Below, piece after piece: positions 34,201 through 42,545 of a DNA stretch of 64,000 bases. The translations under genes were made by a program, and so were the position numbers. The stretch comes from Prosthecobacter debontii. GTDB lineage: Bacteria > Verrucomicrobiota > Verrucomicrobiia > Chthoniobacterales > Chthoniobacteraceae. The notes under the pieces are model-generated. The model was not told the DNA's origin and made no database searches. It saw only the letters and a list, made by a program, of their open reading frames with translations. How positions within the stretch are numbered: position 1 is the stretch's first letter; every line of letters begins with the position of its first letter. Where the stretch lies: positions 1 through 64,000 of the forward strand of contig CAMDQC010000003.1 of assembly GCA_945905735.1 (NCBI GenBank). Direction: 5' to 3'.

Positions 34201-36351
34201 CCCGGAAACACCGCCGAGCACCTGTGCTGCGCCGACCTTCACACCGGAAAATATCCCGCCTGCTCCGCCCGCATCGCTGCCTGCTCCGCTGCCGCCATTC
34301 CCTGCGCTCCCGCTGAAGCTGCCGATGACTCCCTTCGCTACGACGGTGACAGCGCTGAAGTCACCACCCTTTCCTCCCGCGCCGGAGGTGTTGTTCCCGC
34401 TACCGCCGCTATTCGCCGCTAAAGAGATCGCTCCCGCCGTACCGAAGCTTGCAGTGAAATGGTCCAACGCGCCGCCCATTCCGCCCGCGCTCGTGCCGTG
34501 GCCTGCGCCGCCGCTGCCGCTGGTGGCGCTCACCGCATCCACGCTGCCAATTTTCAACGTCGTATTACTGAGCGCTCCACCATTCCCGCCCGTGCCGGCT
34601 GTATTGCCCGCGCTGCCAGCGTTACCGCCGGACAGTGCGAGATCACCGGTGATTTTCGCAGCCGTAAGTTTCACGAGGTCCAGCAAGCCGCCGTTTCCAC
34701 CGTTTCCGGTCAGGCGTCCCGTGACGCCATCTCCGGCATCCACACTCACGTTGCCAAAGATATTCGTAAGCGTGAGTGCGACGTTCGACACATCGCCTCC
34801 GCGTCCGCCGTTGCCAGTTCCGGTGCCGCCTCCGCCCTTCGTGCCGCCATTGCCGCCAATCACAGCGAAATTGCCGAACTGCTTCCCTATCGTGGCCGTG
34901 ACGTCGCTCAGGTTGCCGCCGCCGCCGGTCGAGCCCGTATTGTTCGTGGCGATCGCGCCGCCCTGCCCGGAGCGGATCGTGAAGTTGCCATCCATCAGGG
35001 TCTTCACACTCGCCGTGATTCTGCTCACCGTGGAACCGCTGCCCGAGAGTCCGCCCTCGGATGCGCCGCCGGTATTGCTCGCCCCAAGCGTCACGCCACC
35101 GTGGACCTCCACGGCGGAAAAAGTAATGCCCTGCACCGCACTACCGGCGCCTCCATTGCCCGCTGTCTCACCCCGCCCACCGACGCCGGAAACGACGGTG
35201 GTGTCTCCGACGAGCAGGCTCATCGAGGTGATTTTCACCTCTGCCAACGATCCAGACGCTCCACCGTTTCCGCCGACGGTATTCGACGCCGCGCCACCTG
35301 CGCCGCTGGTGACGTCGATATTCCCAAACATCTGCGCAAAAGAAATCTCGACGCCCGAGAGAGCGCCACCATCACCGCCATTGCCGCCCGCAGCCCCGTT
35401 GGAAGCCCCGCCCGCACCACTCTTCACGCTGACATTTCCCGTGATCACTTTCCCCCCAATCGTGATGCCCGAAACCGCGCCACCCGTGCCACCTGTCGCG
35501 AGGTTGCTCGCGCTTGCCAGACCACCCGCACCGCCGGTGATGGCGATTGCTTCAAAGGCATCGGAAATCGTGACGTTCGTAATCGCCCCGCCATTCGCGC
35601 CGTTGCCCGTCGTTCCATCAAGCCCCGCACCCGCAGTGATCGTATTTGCCCCGCGCGCGAGTGTGAGGTCGGTGATGTTTCCTCCCGCGCCGAGCGGCGC
35701 AAAAGTATTCACACTGAGTGCACCGCCGCCGAAACTGATCGTGTTCCCATTCTGCGCGGTGCCGCTCAGGACTTTGTTGACGCTGGAGTTTTGAAACGGC
35801 GCATACACTCCCTTGCCGACAGTCACGTCTGTGATGTTGTTTCCCGCCGAAATCGTGCCCGTGACGACTCCCGCGAGATCGAGCTTCGCAATGGATGCCG
35901 CCTCCAGCGTGAACTTGCCGCCCGTGAGCAATACCTCATTCGTCCCCGGCTTGAGGACGGTGGAGATGCTGCCCGCGACATCCGTCTTGATGACTCCTTT
36001 GAACCCATCGCTCACTGCGAGCCCCGTCAATTCATCCGGCGAAAACACCCCATCGCCATCGCGATCATTGAGGAACACCATCGCATTCCCGGCTTCAATC
36101 TGCACGAGCAGCAAGTCCGTCGCCTCCTGCGTTCCGTTCCGATTGGAGTCGAAAAATATCCTATCCGTCGCGCCAGCGAGGAACGCAAAATCCACGAGCA
36201 CGTTCGCTGCGGCATTGATCTCGTTCGCCTGATCCATCGCGCTCAGCGTGGGATTTCCGACGTCCACTGCCTTCAAGTCCACCGCGCTCACAAGGAAAGT
36301 GGCGGGTGCGATGCGGGTTTCGAGAGGTTCAGGATGCGTGTGTGCTTTCAT
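31240..36351 (-). CDS. Giant glycine-rich repeat protein with LEPR-type N-terminus
   Basis: A 1703-residue exported protein. The ATG at 36351 gives MKAHTHPEPLETRIAPATF, a variant of the LEPRxLL/LEPR-IAPA N-terminal motif of large verrucomicrobial and planctomycete surface proteins. Two EF-hand-like loops follow: D68-x-N70-x-N72 and DRDGDGVFSPDE (96-107), suggesting calcium binding. From about residue 200 to 1570 come some 35 units of roughly 36-40 residues, each with G-x-V-x-x-G-x-GG, a variable Gly/Ala run, GG-x-GG and a short strand such as L-S-x-V-x-I. This should form a long beta-solenoid. No PEP-CTERM tail is present; the C-terminus ends LAPTPLKLIIV. An adhesin or surface-layer-like role is inferred. 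Confidence 0.85.
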   Translation of the reverse strand: MKAHTHPEPLETRIAPATFLVSAVDLKAVDVGNPTLSAMDQANEINAAANVLVDFAFLAGATDRIFFDSNRNGTQEATDLLLVQIEAGNAMVFLNDRDGDGVFSPDELTGLAVSDGFKGVIKTDVAGSISTVLKPGTNEVLLTGGKFTLEAASIAKLDLAGVVTGTISAGNNITDVTVGKGVYAPFQNSSVNKVLSGTAQNGNTISFGGGALSVNTFAPLGAGGNITDLTLARGANTITAGAGLDGTTGNGANGGAITNVTISDAFEAIAITGGAGGLASASNLATGGTGGAVSGITIGGKVITGNVSVKSGAGGASNGAAGGNGGDGGALSGVEISFAQMFGNIDVTSGAGGAASNTVGGNGGASGSLAEVKITSMSLLVGDTTVVSGVGGRGETAGNGGAGSAVQGITFSAVEVHGGVTLGASNTGGASEGGLSGSGSTVSRITASVKTLMDGNFTIRSGQGGAIATNNTGSTGGGGNLSDVTATIGKQFGNFAVIGGNGGTKGGGGTGTGNGGRGGDVSNVALTLTNIFGNVSVDAGDGVTGRLTGNGGNGGLLDLVKLTAAKITGDLALSGGNAGSAGNTAGTGGNGGALSNTTLKIGSVDAVSATSGSGGAGHGTSAGGMGGALDHFTASFGTAGAISLAANSGGSGNNTSGAGGKGGDFSAVTVVAKGVIGSFSGSAGNGGSGAGSDAGGAGGIFSGVKVGAAQVLGGVSGFAGSGGSGATGGIGGALTTFGVKVARTIGASTTAAAGNGGNGTATGAGGVGGALGFFTLSAAGTGTIDVTSGNGGTTTSGTAGVGGKGGDLSDVSATVAGTAGGFTADAGDGGNADGSDTGGFGGLLTRVKFKAGEVGGSVSALGGVGGAGGPTNASGGAGGGNSLFSATVVRGIAGTVTVAGGAAGAGSGSGAGGAGGFLRDAIIAAGGTVGSLDASAGDGGNTGSGAGGVGGAFGPVKFSAGAVSDSISAVSGAGGNGGTGGAAGVLSDFTSTVKGDVVFSVNAVGGNGGNATAGTSGAGGMVTGVKISAANIFNTVTLLGGSGGVVNSGTGASGAGGDLKLSSVSVSDTIGGMNLAAGSAFGSRGADAGRGGDVLMLNIAALEIGGDVSIVSGFGGNVSTGAGDGGRGGNLVDVKIAVKRHIAGTANIEAKKGGNAATSGDGGTGGALGRLMLSVPVVDDVSVLSGAGGTAGTAGGSGGAGGLLDTTAITVLGALNGSFTYRAGGGGGATAGIAGNGGTAQGLSAKLGAITNHDIIIGGGNGGSGATGGIGGSLLKPSIAVGPLALVGLTALTGGVGGSGTTGAAGKGGDLAGVNFVSGAVHLGTFDATAGNGGDSASANAAGAGGLASGLTFTFNGSLQALFSADGGDGGVNTGSGPGGTGGSLLVAASTLAGNAGTGATLSFGSGAGGDAGSGAGGAAGIVSELKLTDKKTYAEFTVLGGVGGDSAGAAGGAGGKVSGVSLAGPTSTLNVAGGGGGLGSTVGGVGGLVENVTGKLSILSVIAGDGGSFASSTAVGGAGGDVQKISATVARFAQVIRGGAGGDGGASATGGIGGSVHDVTIIGDIGNFGKGLDALGNSQFGIGTAQMGGLFAGTGGTGATTGAAGSIVNVTATRIAAILAVNKNTVADDLTAANAVTQINNVHASVFGADNVNSGIFDFVDNVGTVGFLLGDGDTAIDGLIIVKSGGLITTLAPTPLKLIIV

Positions 36352-36554
36352 GGAGAGGCGAGTTGTGATGTGAAGCCTGCGACGGGCTCGCCGCACGGCC
36401 TGCGTTGGTAAATCATACCCGAGCCAAAAAGGCGAAGGATTATCCCCACGCCAATTACCTTCTCTATACCCCGGCAGTTCGCCTTCGGGCGGCAGAGCGG
36501 TAAAACGTCAGCAACGTCCCCCACTCGTGCAAAGCTCTCACCCTACTTGCGATA

Positions 36555-37727
36555 CTACTTCCTGTTCTCGGCGACGAACTCCGCCATGCGCTCCATCGCG
36601 ATTTTGATCTTATCGAGACCGGTCGCGTAGCTGCATCGGATGTGACCTTCGCCGCTCACTCCGAAGGCAGGGCCGGGGACGCAGGCGACTTGCTTTTTCT
36701 CCAGCAGGCCGAGGGAGAATTCGCGGCTGGTCATGCCGGTGGAGCGGATGTCGGGGAAGACGTAGAATGCGCCGAGGGGCTTGAAGCAGGGGAGGCCCAT
36801 GTCGTTGAGGCTGCGGACGATGTAGTTGCGCCGGGCTTCGTATTCTTTGCGCATCATTTGGACGTCGTTTTCGCCGCTTTCGAGGGCTTCGATGGCGGCG
36901 TCTTGGGCCATGGTGTTGGCGCAGAGGATGGCGTATTGGTGGACTTTCATCATGGCCTCGGTGAGGGCGGCGGGGGCGCAGGCGTAGCCGATGCGAAAGC
37001 CGGTCATGGCGAAGGCTTTGGAGAATCCGTGGAGGAAGACGCAGCGATCCTTCATCCCCGGCAATGCAGCGATGCTGAAGTGCGATGCGCCGTCGTAGGT
37101 GAGTTCGCTGTAAATTTCGTCGGTGAGGACGATGAGGTCGTGGGCCACGCAGAGCTTGGCGATTTTCTCCAGCTCCTCGCGGGTCTGGGTCGCGCCCGTG
37201 GGGTTGCAGGGGAAGTTCATCATCAGCACTTTTGACTTGGGAGTGATGTGCTTGGCCAGCTCTTCGGCGGTCATGCGGAAGTTGTCGGCGGGGTGTGTGG
37301 GGACGGCGACGGGGACGCCGTGGGCCATGACGACGCTGGGGCTGTAGCTGACGTAGCAGGGCTCGTGGTAGAGGACTTCGTCGCCGGGATTGACGAGCGC
37401 GCGGAGTGCGAGGTCGAGCGCTTCGCTGACGCCGACGGTGACGATGATTTCTGTCTTCGCGTCGTATTTTACGGCAAAATGCTTCGCGACGTATTCGGCG
37501 ATGCACTCGCGCAGGCGGGGCAGTCCGAGGTTACTGGTGTAGCCGGTGTGGCCGCGCTCTAGCGAGTAGATGGCGGCCTCGCGGATGCGCCAAGGTGTGT
37601 GGAAGTCGGGCTCGCCGATTCCGAGCGAGATGACGTCCTTCATGCTCTGGACGATCTCGAAGAAGTCCCGGATGCCGCTGCGCGGAATGTCCCGGATGTG
37701 GTTTGCGATGTGTTTGGAAATGGTCAT
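36555..37727 (-). CDS. Class I/II pyridoxal-phosphate aminotransferase
   Basis: A 390-residue fold-type I aminotransferase. The ATG at 37727 was chosen because conserved sequence begins there (ISKHIANHIRDIPRSGIRDF). Motifs: ISLGIGEPDFHTPWRIREAA, NPTGATQTREEL, D203 in LTDEIYSEL, and the PLP lysine K237 in HGFSKAFAMTGFRIGY; a terminal arginine is in HIRCSYATG. It resembles aromatic/aspartate aminotransferases of the AraT/PatA group. An Lrp/AsnC-type regulator is encoded 159 bp upstream on the same strand, suggesting amino acid-responsive expression. Substrate not assigned. Confidence 0.9.
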   Translation of the reverse strand: MTISKHIANHIRDIPRSGIRDFFEIVQSMKDVISLGIGEPDFHTPWRIREAAIYSLERGHTGYTSNLGLPRLRECIAEYVAKHFAVKYDAKTEIIVTVGVSEALDLALRALVNPGDEVLYHEPCYVSYSPSVVMAHGVPVAVPTHPADNFRMTAEELAKHITPKSKVLMMNFPCNPTGATQTREELEKIAKLCVAHDLIVLTDEIYSELTYDGASHFSIAALPGMKDRCVFLHGFSKAFAMTGFRIGYACAPAALTEAMMKVHQYAILCANTMAQDAAIEALESGENDVQMMRKEYEARRNYIVRSLNDMGLPCFKPLGAFYVFPDIRSTGMTSREFSLGLLEKKQVACVPGPAFGVSGEGHIRCSYATGLDKIKIAMERMAEFVAENRK

Positions 37728-37886
37728 TTGAAAAATAGAGATTGATTGCGTGTGTGTGCGACGGCTCGGTGTCGGGAGGCTTGCCGCGCGCGGGTTCCGC
37801 TCCGTCTTTTTATTGAAAAGACACCCCGGCGCGGCGACGCGCAATCGCCGCCGCTCGTGCGTTCAAACTCTCTGCCATCGCCCACA

Positions 37887-38366
37887 TCACGGTGCGACCG
37901 CGAGCCTCTGCGGCCCGACCTCCCGTCTGAGTTCCACTCCGTTTTCCTTGTACGCCTTCAGGCGAAAATGGGTGACGGTGCTGATGACGCCTTTGAGCGT
38001 GCTCAGCTTCTCCGAAACGAAGCCCGCGACTTCGTGCAGCGTCGCGCCTTCCACGACGACGTGGAGGTCGTAGCCGCCGCTCATGAGGTAGCAGCTCAGC
38101 ACCTCGGGGAAGCGAGCCACGCGCTCGGCAGTCTTATCAAATCCACCCTCGCGCTCCGGCGTGAGCTTTACCTCGATGAGTGCCGTCACGCGCTCCTTCG
38201 CGACCTTCTGCGGGTCCACGACGGCCTGGTAGCCGAGCACGACGCCGTCTGCCTCCAGCTTCGCGATACGCGCGATGACTTCGTGCTCGGTCAGGTTCGC
38301 AGACTTGGCGAGGTCGCTGACGGAAGCACGGGCATTGTTGCGCAAAAGTGGCAGAATTTTATCCAT
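37887..38366 (-). CDS. Lrp/AsnC-family transcriptional regulator
   Basis: A 159-residue regulator. From the ATG at 38366 it has the N-terminal winged helix-turn-helix (ILPLLRNNARASVSDLAKSA, then LTEHEVIARIAKLEADGVV) and the C-terminal RAM domain (VTALIEVKLTPEREGGFDKT and CYLMSGGYDLHVVVEG), which binds amino acids and drives oligomerisation. It lies directly upstream of the aminotransferase gene on the same strand, its most likely target, and is divergent from the ECF sigma gene. Confidence 0.9.
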   Translation of the reverse strand: MDKILPLLRNNARASVSDLAKSANLTEHEVIARIAKLEADGVVLGYQAVVDPQKVAKERVTALIEVKLTPEREGGFDKTAERVARFPEVLSCYLMSGGYDLHVVVEGATLHEVAGFVSEKLSTLKGVISTVTHFRLKAYKENGVELRREVGPQRLAVAP

Positions 38367-38473
38367 GAAAGGCGTGGAGAAGTCGGCGGGAAACCGCTGC
38401 GCGGCAAGCCAAAAGAGCGAGTGCATCGTGGACATCTCGCTGCGAAACGCGCTACACAGCGGCGAGATTCACT

Positions 38474-39106
38474 TTGAATAACGCACCGCACAACACGTCC
38501 AACGGAGAGCCCGGCATTCCTGCCGAGAGCGCGAACGATCTCGCCTTGGTCGCCAGCGCACAGAGCGGGGATACTGTGGCATTCGATGCGCTCATTACAA
38601 AATACCGACAACGCTGCTTTGCCATGATTTACCACATGACCAGAAACGAAGAAGACGCTTGGGACCTCGCCCAAGATGGCTTCGTGAAGGCGTGGAAGAG
38701 CCTTGCGAACTTCCGCGGGCAGTCGGGCTTTTATACGTGGCTGTATCGCATCATGACGAACGTCACGCTCGACTGGCTGCGCAAGAAACACATCCGTGGC
38801 GGGCAGGAGTTTGACGACTCCATCGGCCTCCGCAAAATCGAGCCCGCCGCCACGACCGCGCCCAAGCCGACGATGGAACCCGCCGCACGCATGGCCGACG
38901 CGGAGATACGCCAGCGCATTGATGCGGCCATCGAGAAACTCTCGCCCGAGCACCGCGCCGTCATCGTCCTCCGCGAGATCGAGGGGCTCGAATACCAAGA
39001 AATCGCCGACGCGCTCGGCTGCTCCATCGGCACCGTGATGTCCCGCCTTTTTTACGCCCGCAAGAAACTGCAAACGCTACTCCAAGACATCTATGAACAA
39101 CTCTGA
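38474..39106 (+). CDS. ECF RNA polymerase sigma factor (RpoE-like)
   Basis: A 210-residue sigma-70 family protein. The frame begins at TTG 38474 (38471-38479 reads ACTTTGAAT); no ATG precedes region 2, so TTG is the best start. Region 2 spans about 28-100 (SGDTVAFDALITKYRQRCF, then EDAWDLAQDGFVKAWKSLAN, FYTWLYRIMTNVTLDWLRKK). Region 4 spans about 148-205 (LSPEHRAVIVLREIEGLEY, then EIADALGCSIGTVMSRLFYA). It heads an operon: the anti-sigma-like gene overlaps by 14 bp and a secreted protein gene by 4 bp. Confidence 0.92.
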   Translation: MNNAPHNTSNGEPGIPAESANDLALVASAQSGDTVAFDALITKYRQRCFAMIYHMTRNEEDAWDLAQDGFVKAWKSLANFRGQSGFYTWLYRIMTNVTLDWLRKKHIRGGQEFDDSIGLRKIEPAATTAPKPTMEPAARMADAEIRQRIDAAIEKLSPEHRAVIVLREIEGLEYQEIADALGCSIGTVMSRLFYARKKLQTLLQDIYEQL

Positions 39107-39578
39107 ACCGACACTCACAAAGCTGGAGGAGACTCTCACCGCCTACCTCGACGGGAAGCTCTCGCCCGCAGACGCCGCCACGTTTGAAGCGGCACACCCC
39201 GAAGTCGCTGCCGAGCGTCGCCAGCACGAGCAACTGCGGGCGGCATTGGCAAAAGAAGCGCCCGCTCTTTCGCATGGCGATTTTTTCAATCACCAAATCC
39301 TTCGCGAGATCAGCCCAGCGCCTTCGCCGGTAAAGCGCGCGGCATTCCCGCTTTGGCGGCTCGCCTTTGGCGCTGCGGCTTGCATGCTTGCGGCAGCGGG
39401 CATTTTCTTCGCGTTTGTGGGCCCGCAAAAATCCCGCAGCAGCGACTACTACGCCCAAGTCCTCAGCGTGAAAGCGGGCGACCCGGACATCACCGCGCAA
39501 CTCGTCGAAGCCGGTGGCGTCGCCGTGGTCTGGATTGACGGGCTCGACGCGCTGCCTAGCAACTACGTGCTGGAATGA
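39093..39578 (+). CDS. Membrane-anchored anti-sigma factor
   Basis: A 161-residue protein that overlaps the sigma gene by 14 bp. The N-terminal cytoplasmic part (LEETLTAYLDGKLSPADAAT, then FEAAHPEVAAERRQHEQL) has the AYLDGEL-type helix of anti-sigma factors but without the zinc HxxxCxxC. One transmembrane helix lies at about 89-109 (LAFGAAACMLAAAGIFFAFV). The periplasmic tail ends VVWIDGLDALPSNYVLE, a feature shared by the verrucomicrobial family. It should hold the sigma factor until an envelope signal releases it; this is inferred from order and topology. Confidence 0.8.
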   Translation: MNNSEPTLTKLEETLTAYLDGKLSPADAATFEAAHPEVAAERRQHEQLRAALAKEAPALSHGDFFNHQILREISPAPSPVKRAAFPLWRLAFGAAACMLAAAGIFFAFVGPQKSRSSDYYAQVLSVKAGDPDITAQLVEAGGVAVVWIDGLDALPSNYVLE

Positions 39579-40006
39579 AGCACCTCGCCGCCATTTTCCT
39601 ACTCCTCGCCACCTCGGCCATCGCGGACGACAAAGTCTGGAGCGCCGTCGTGCTCGCCAGCAACCCGGCGAAGGGCAAAGCGCCTAAAGCCCCACCTCCT
39701 GAACTCGCGCCGTTTGCCGCGAGGCTGAACAAGGTTTTCGGCTACCAGCAGTTTGAGATCATCGGCTCGGCGACGAAGGCGATGGACGATCAAAAAGAAC
39801 GCTGGCTCGTGCCCAGCCAGAACTTCTGGGTCGGCGCGCTGGCCCGCAGAGAAGGCGCGGGGTATTTGCTAAACCTTGAGTTTTACCACGACAAACGCCG
39901 CATCGTGGAGACGGAGGCCAAGCTCGGCCTCGACAGCCCGCTCTTCGTCCGTGGCCCGATGCACGAACGCGGCCAACTCATCGTGGTTTTTGAAGTGAGG
40001 AAGTAA
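39575..40006 (+). CDS. Secreted protein of an ECF-sigma operon
   Basis: A 143-residue exported protein overlapping the anti-sigma gene by 4 bp. The signal peptide is KHLAAIFLLLATSAIA before DDKVWSAVVLASNPAKG. The mature part is a small beta-rich domain (LNKVFGYQQFEIIGSATKAM, NFWVGALARREGAGYLL, and GQLIVVFEVRK). Similar proteins recur as the third gene after sigma and anti-sigma genes in Verrucomicrobia. No function is known; it may sense or respond to envelope stress. Confidence 0.75.
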   Translation: MKHLAAIFLLLATSAIADDKVWSAVVLASNPAKGKAPKAPPPELAPFAARLNKVFGYQQFEIIGSATKAMDDQKERWLVPSQNFWVGALARREGAGYLLNLEFYHDKRRIVETEAKLGLDSPLFVRGPMHERGQLIVVFEVRK

Positions 40007-40018
40007 CGCGCGGTTGTT

Positions 40019-41443
40019 TCAGCGTTCGCCTTTCAGCGAAGCAAACGCTGCGAGCGCGGCAACCCGCGCGGCCGCATGGTCCACGATAGGGCGCGGGTAC
40101 TCGCGCCCGAGGACGACGCCCGCCGTTGCCAGCGTCTCCGCCGGAGCCTCCCACGGGCGATGCAGCCAGCGGAGCGGCACGCGCTTCAACTCCGGGCACC
40201 AGCGCCGCACGTAGAGCCCTTCGGTATCGAATTTCTCGCCTTGGCTGGAGGGATTGAAGACGCGGAAATACGGCGCGGCGTCCGCCCCGCAGCCCGCCGT
40301 CCACTGCCAGCCGAGCGTGTTCTGCGCGAGGTCCGCATCCACCAGCGTGTCCCAAAACCACCACGCACCTTCCGTCCAAGAAATGAGCAGATCCTTGACG
40401 AGGAACGACGCCACGATCATCCGCACGCGATTGTGCATCCAGCCCGTCGCCCATAGTTCCCGCATCCCTGCATCGACGATGGGGTAGCCCGTCTGTCCAC
40501 GCTGCCAAGCAGTGAGAGACTGCATATTATCCCGCCACGGGAATCGCTCAAACTCAGGCCGCAACGGCTCCTGCGGCGTATGTGGAAAATGGTAGAGCAA
40601 GTGATGGGAAAACTCGCGCCAACCCACTTCCGTGAGGAACCGCGACTCGCGCCAGCCAGGAATCCCCGAGTCGCGTGCGGCGTGCCAAATTTGCCGTGGG
40701 CTGAGTTCCCCAAAATGCAGATGCGGCGACAGACGCGAAGTGCCCGGCACGCTCGGGATGTCGCGTGTCGTGCCGTAGTTCGCAGCGGTTTCTCGCAGAA
40801 AATGGGAGAGCCGTTCGTGCGCGCCCGCTTCACCCGGCGTCCATGCGGCGCGTATCCCGTCGGCCCAGTCGATACGCGGCAGGAGCTCCAGCGCATCGAG
40901 CGGCAGAGACTCCGGCCAGCGAGCGGGCGCGGGGATGTGCGTCGGCGCAGCCAAAGCCTCGGCGGGCTCCGGCTTCGTGAGGCAGTGACGCCAAAACGGA
41001 GTGAAAACTTGGAACGGTTTCTTGGATTGATTCTGCACCGTCCACGGCTCGTGCAGCAGCGCGCCGCAAAAGCTCGTGACCGTCAACCCAGCACGAATCA
41101 GCGCATCTTTGATCTTCGTATCCCGCGCGATGACGGCGGGCTCGTAGCGGCGAGTCCAGCAGACGGTTTCCGCTCCCGTTTCCTCCGCCAGCGCGAGCAG
41201 CGTCTCCAGCGCCGGGCCGCGCCTGATGATGAGCCGCGAGCCAACGGCACGGAGCGAATCGTCGAGCGACTGAAGCGACTGATGGAGCCACCAGCGCGTC
41301 GCGCCGCCGGGTCGCCAAGGCTCCTCCGCCTCGGGTTCCCATATAAAGACAGGCACGACCGCCCCCTCCGCGATGGCGCTATGGAGCGCAGGATGATCGC
41401 CGAGCCGTAGATCGAGCCGAAGCCAGAGAATGGTAGATTTCAC
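40019..41443 (-). CDS. phrB: Deoxyribodipyrimidine photolyase (class I CPD type)
   Basis: A 474-residue FAD-dependent light-driven DNA repair enzyme that splits cyclobutane pyrimidine dimers. A GTG at 41443 is the start because the photolyase domain begins at once (KSTILWLRLDLRLGDHPAL). The C-terminal FAD domain has TGYPIVDAGMRELWATGWMH, NRVRMIVASFLVKDLLISW, WWFWDTLVDADLAQNTLGWQ and FRVFNPSSQGEKFD. These are the canonical FAD-contacting segments, with the Trp triad probably intact. Length is normal. It is divergent from sppA. Confidence 0.94.
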   Translation of the reverse strand: MKSTILWLRLDLRLGDHPALHSAIAEGAVVPVFIWEPEAEEPWRPGGATRWWLHQSLQSLDDSLRAVGSRLIIRRGPALETLLALAEETGAETVCWTRRYEPAVIARDTKIKDALIRAGLTVTSFCGALLHEPWTVQNQSKKPFQVFTPFWRHCLTKPEPAEALAAPTHIPAPARWPESLPLDALELLPRIDWADGIRAAWTPGEAGAHERLSHFLRETAANYGTTRDIPSVPGTSRLSPHLHFGELSPRQIWHAARDSGIPGWRESRFLTEVGWREFSHHLLYHFPHTPQEPLRPEFERFPWRDNMQSLTAWQRGQTGYPIVDAGMRELWATGWMHNRVRMIVASFLVKDLLISWTEGAWWFWDTLVDADLAQNTLGWQWTAGCGADAAPYFRVFNPSSQGEKFDTEGLYVRRWCPELKRVPLRWLHRPWEAPAETLATAGVVLGREYPRPIVDHAAARVAALAAFASLKGER

Positions 41444-41543
41444 ACGGACAAAACGCCGCTGCCCGCGATGAAGATGCAAGGCATCTCTGCGAATGGGGAG
41501 AAACGCGGTTGATGTCTGCACGGCTTTCTTTCACGGTGCGCGC

Positions 41544-42542
41544 ATGGCCAATGAAAAACGTTTCGGCTGCCTCGGCATTTTGCTCACGGTGGTCCTCTGT
41601 CTCAGTCTGCTCTTTAATGTGCTCTTCGTCGTCGGTGGTGTCTTCGGGATGACGGGCAATTCGCTCCTTTTGCGCGAGCATCCGCTCACTCCGCCCTTGA
41701 GCGTCGGCTTGAAGACAAAGATTGCCGTCATCCGCCTCTCGGGGCTCATCTCGAATTTCGGGGGAGGCAGCATCGGGGAATCAATGGTCGAAGATATCAA
41801 AATCCAACTCGACCACGCGGTGAAGGACCAAGATGTGAAAGCCATCGTGTTAGCGATTGACTCACCTGGCGGCGAAGTCACCGCGAGCGACATCATCTAC
41901 AATGCAGTAAAAGCAGCGCGGACGAAAAAGCCCATCGTCGTAAGCATGGGCTCCACTGCGGCCAGCGGCGGCTACTACGTGGCGTGTGGGGCGAGCTACA
42001 TCGTGGCACACGATACGACGTTCACCGGGAGCATCGGCGTGATCATGCAGACGCTCAATTACTCCGAACTTTTCGGCAAGGTGGGGCTGGAGATGGTGAC
42101 GTTCAAAAGCGGGAAATTCAAAGACATGCTGAGCGGCTCGCGCGTGCTCGGGGACGAGGAGAAAACCTACGTCCAGAGCCTCGTGATGCAGACCTACAGC
42201 AAGTTCGTAGGGATCGTCGCCGAGGAGCGTAAACTCGTGGAAGCCGAGCTGCGCGCAGGCGTCGCCGATGGCCGAGTGCTGTCGGGGAAAGATGCGTTCG
42301 CCGCGAAGCTCATCGACCAAGTGGGCGACTTCGAGGCGGCAGTGAAAAAGGCGCAGGAACTCGGGCAAGCCCCCGGCGCAGCAGTCGTGCGCTACCAACT
42401 CCCAGTGAACTTCGGGCGATACCTGAGTCTCCTCGGAAAATCCGAGCCGCCCAAGAAAATCGAGGTTCAGATCGCGCCGACGAACGGGCTCAACTTGCAG
42501 CCCGGTCAGCTCTATCTCCTCCCCGGAATCTTCGCGCAGTAA
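41544..42542 (+). CDS. sppA: Signal peptide peptidase SppA (short form)
   Basis: A 332-residue membrane-anchored serine protease that degrades cleaved signal peptides. The ATG at 41544 precedes one transmembrane helix (about 9-32). The ClpP-like S49 domain has LAIDSPGGEV and the nucleophile S141 in GSTAASGGYYVAC. The general base is K193 in SGKFKDML, 52 residues later, the same spacing as in Bacillus SppA. GSIGVIMQ forms the oxyanion segment. This is the single-domain ~35 kDa form. An aminopeptidase gene starts 4 bp later, so both products may act in peptide turnover. Confidence 0.93.
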   Translation: MANEKRFGCLGILLTVVLCLSLLFNVLFVVGGVFGMTGNSLLLREHPLTPPLSVGLKTKIAVIRLSGLISNFGGGSIGESMVEDIKIQLDHAVKDQDVKAIVLAIDSPGGEVTASDIIYNAVKAARTKKPIVVSMGSTAASGGYYVACGASYIVAHDTTFTGSIGVIMQTLNYSELFGKVGLEMVTFKSGKFKDMLSGSRVLGDEEKTYVQSLVMQTYSKFVGIVAEERKLVEAELRAGVADGRVLSGKDAFAAKLIDQVGDFEAAVKKAQELGQAPGAAVVRYQLPVNFGRYLSLLGKSEPPKKIEVQIAPTNGLNLQPGQLYLLPGIFAQ

Positions 42543-42545
42543 GTC

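Noticed and set aside
32723-35794. A 1023-codon plus-strand frame opposite the giant repeat protein (also 34459-36411)
   Set aside because: The Pro/Ala-rich product is the mirror of Gly-codon repeats (GGN read backward gives NCC). The minus-strand frame has a recognisable N-terminal motif and EF-hand-like loops; the plus frame has none.
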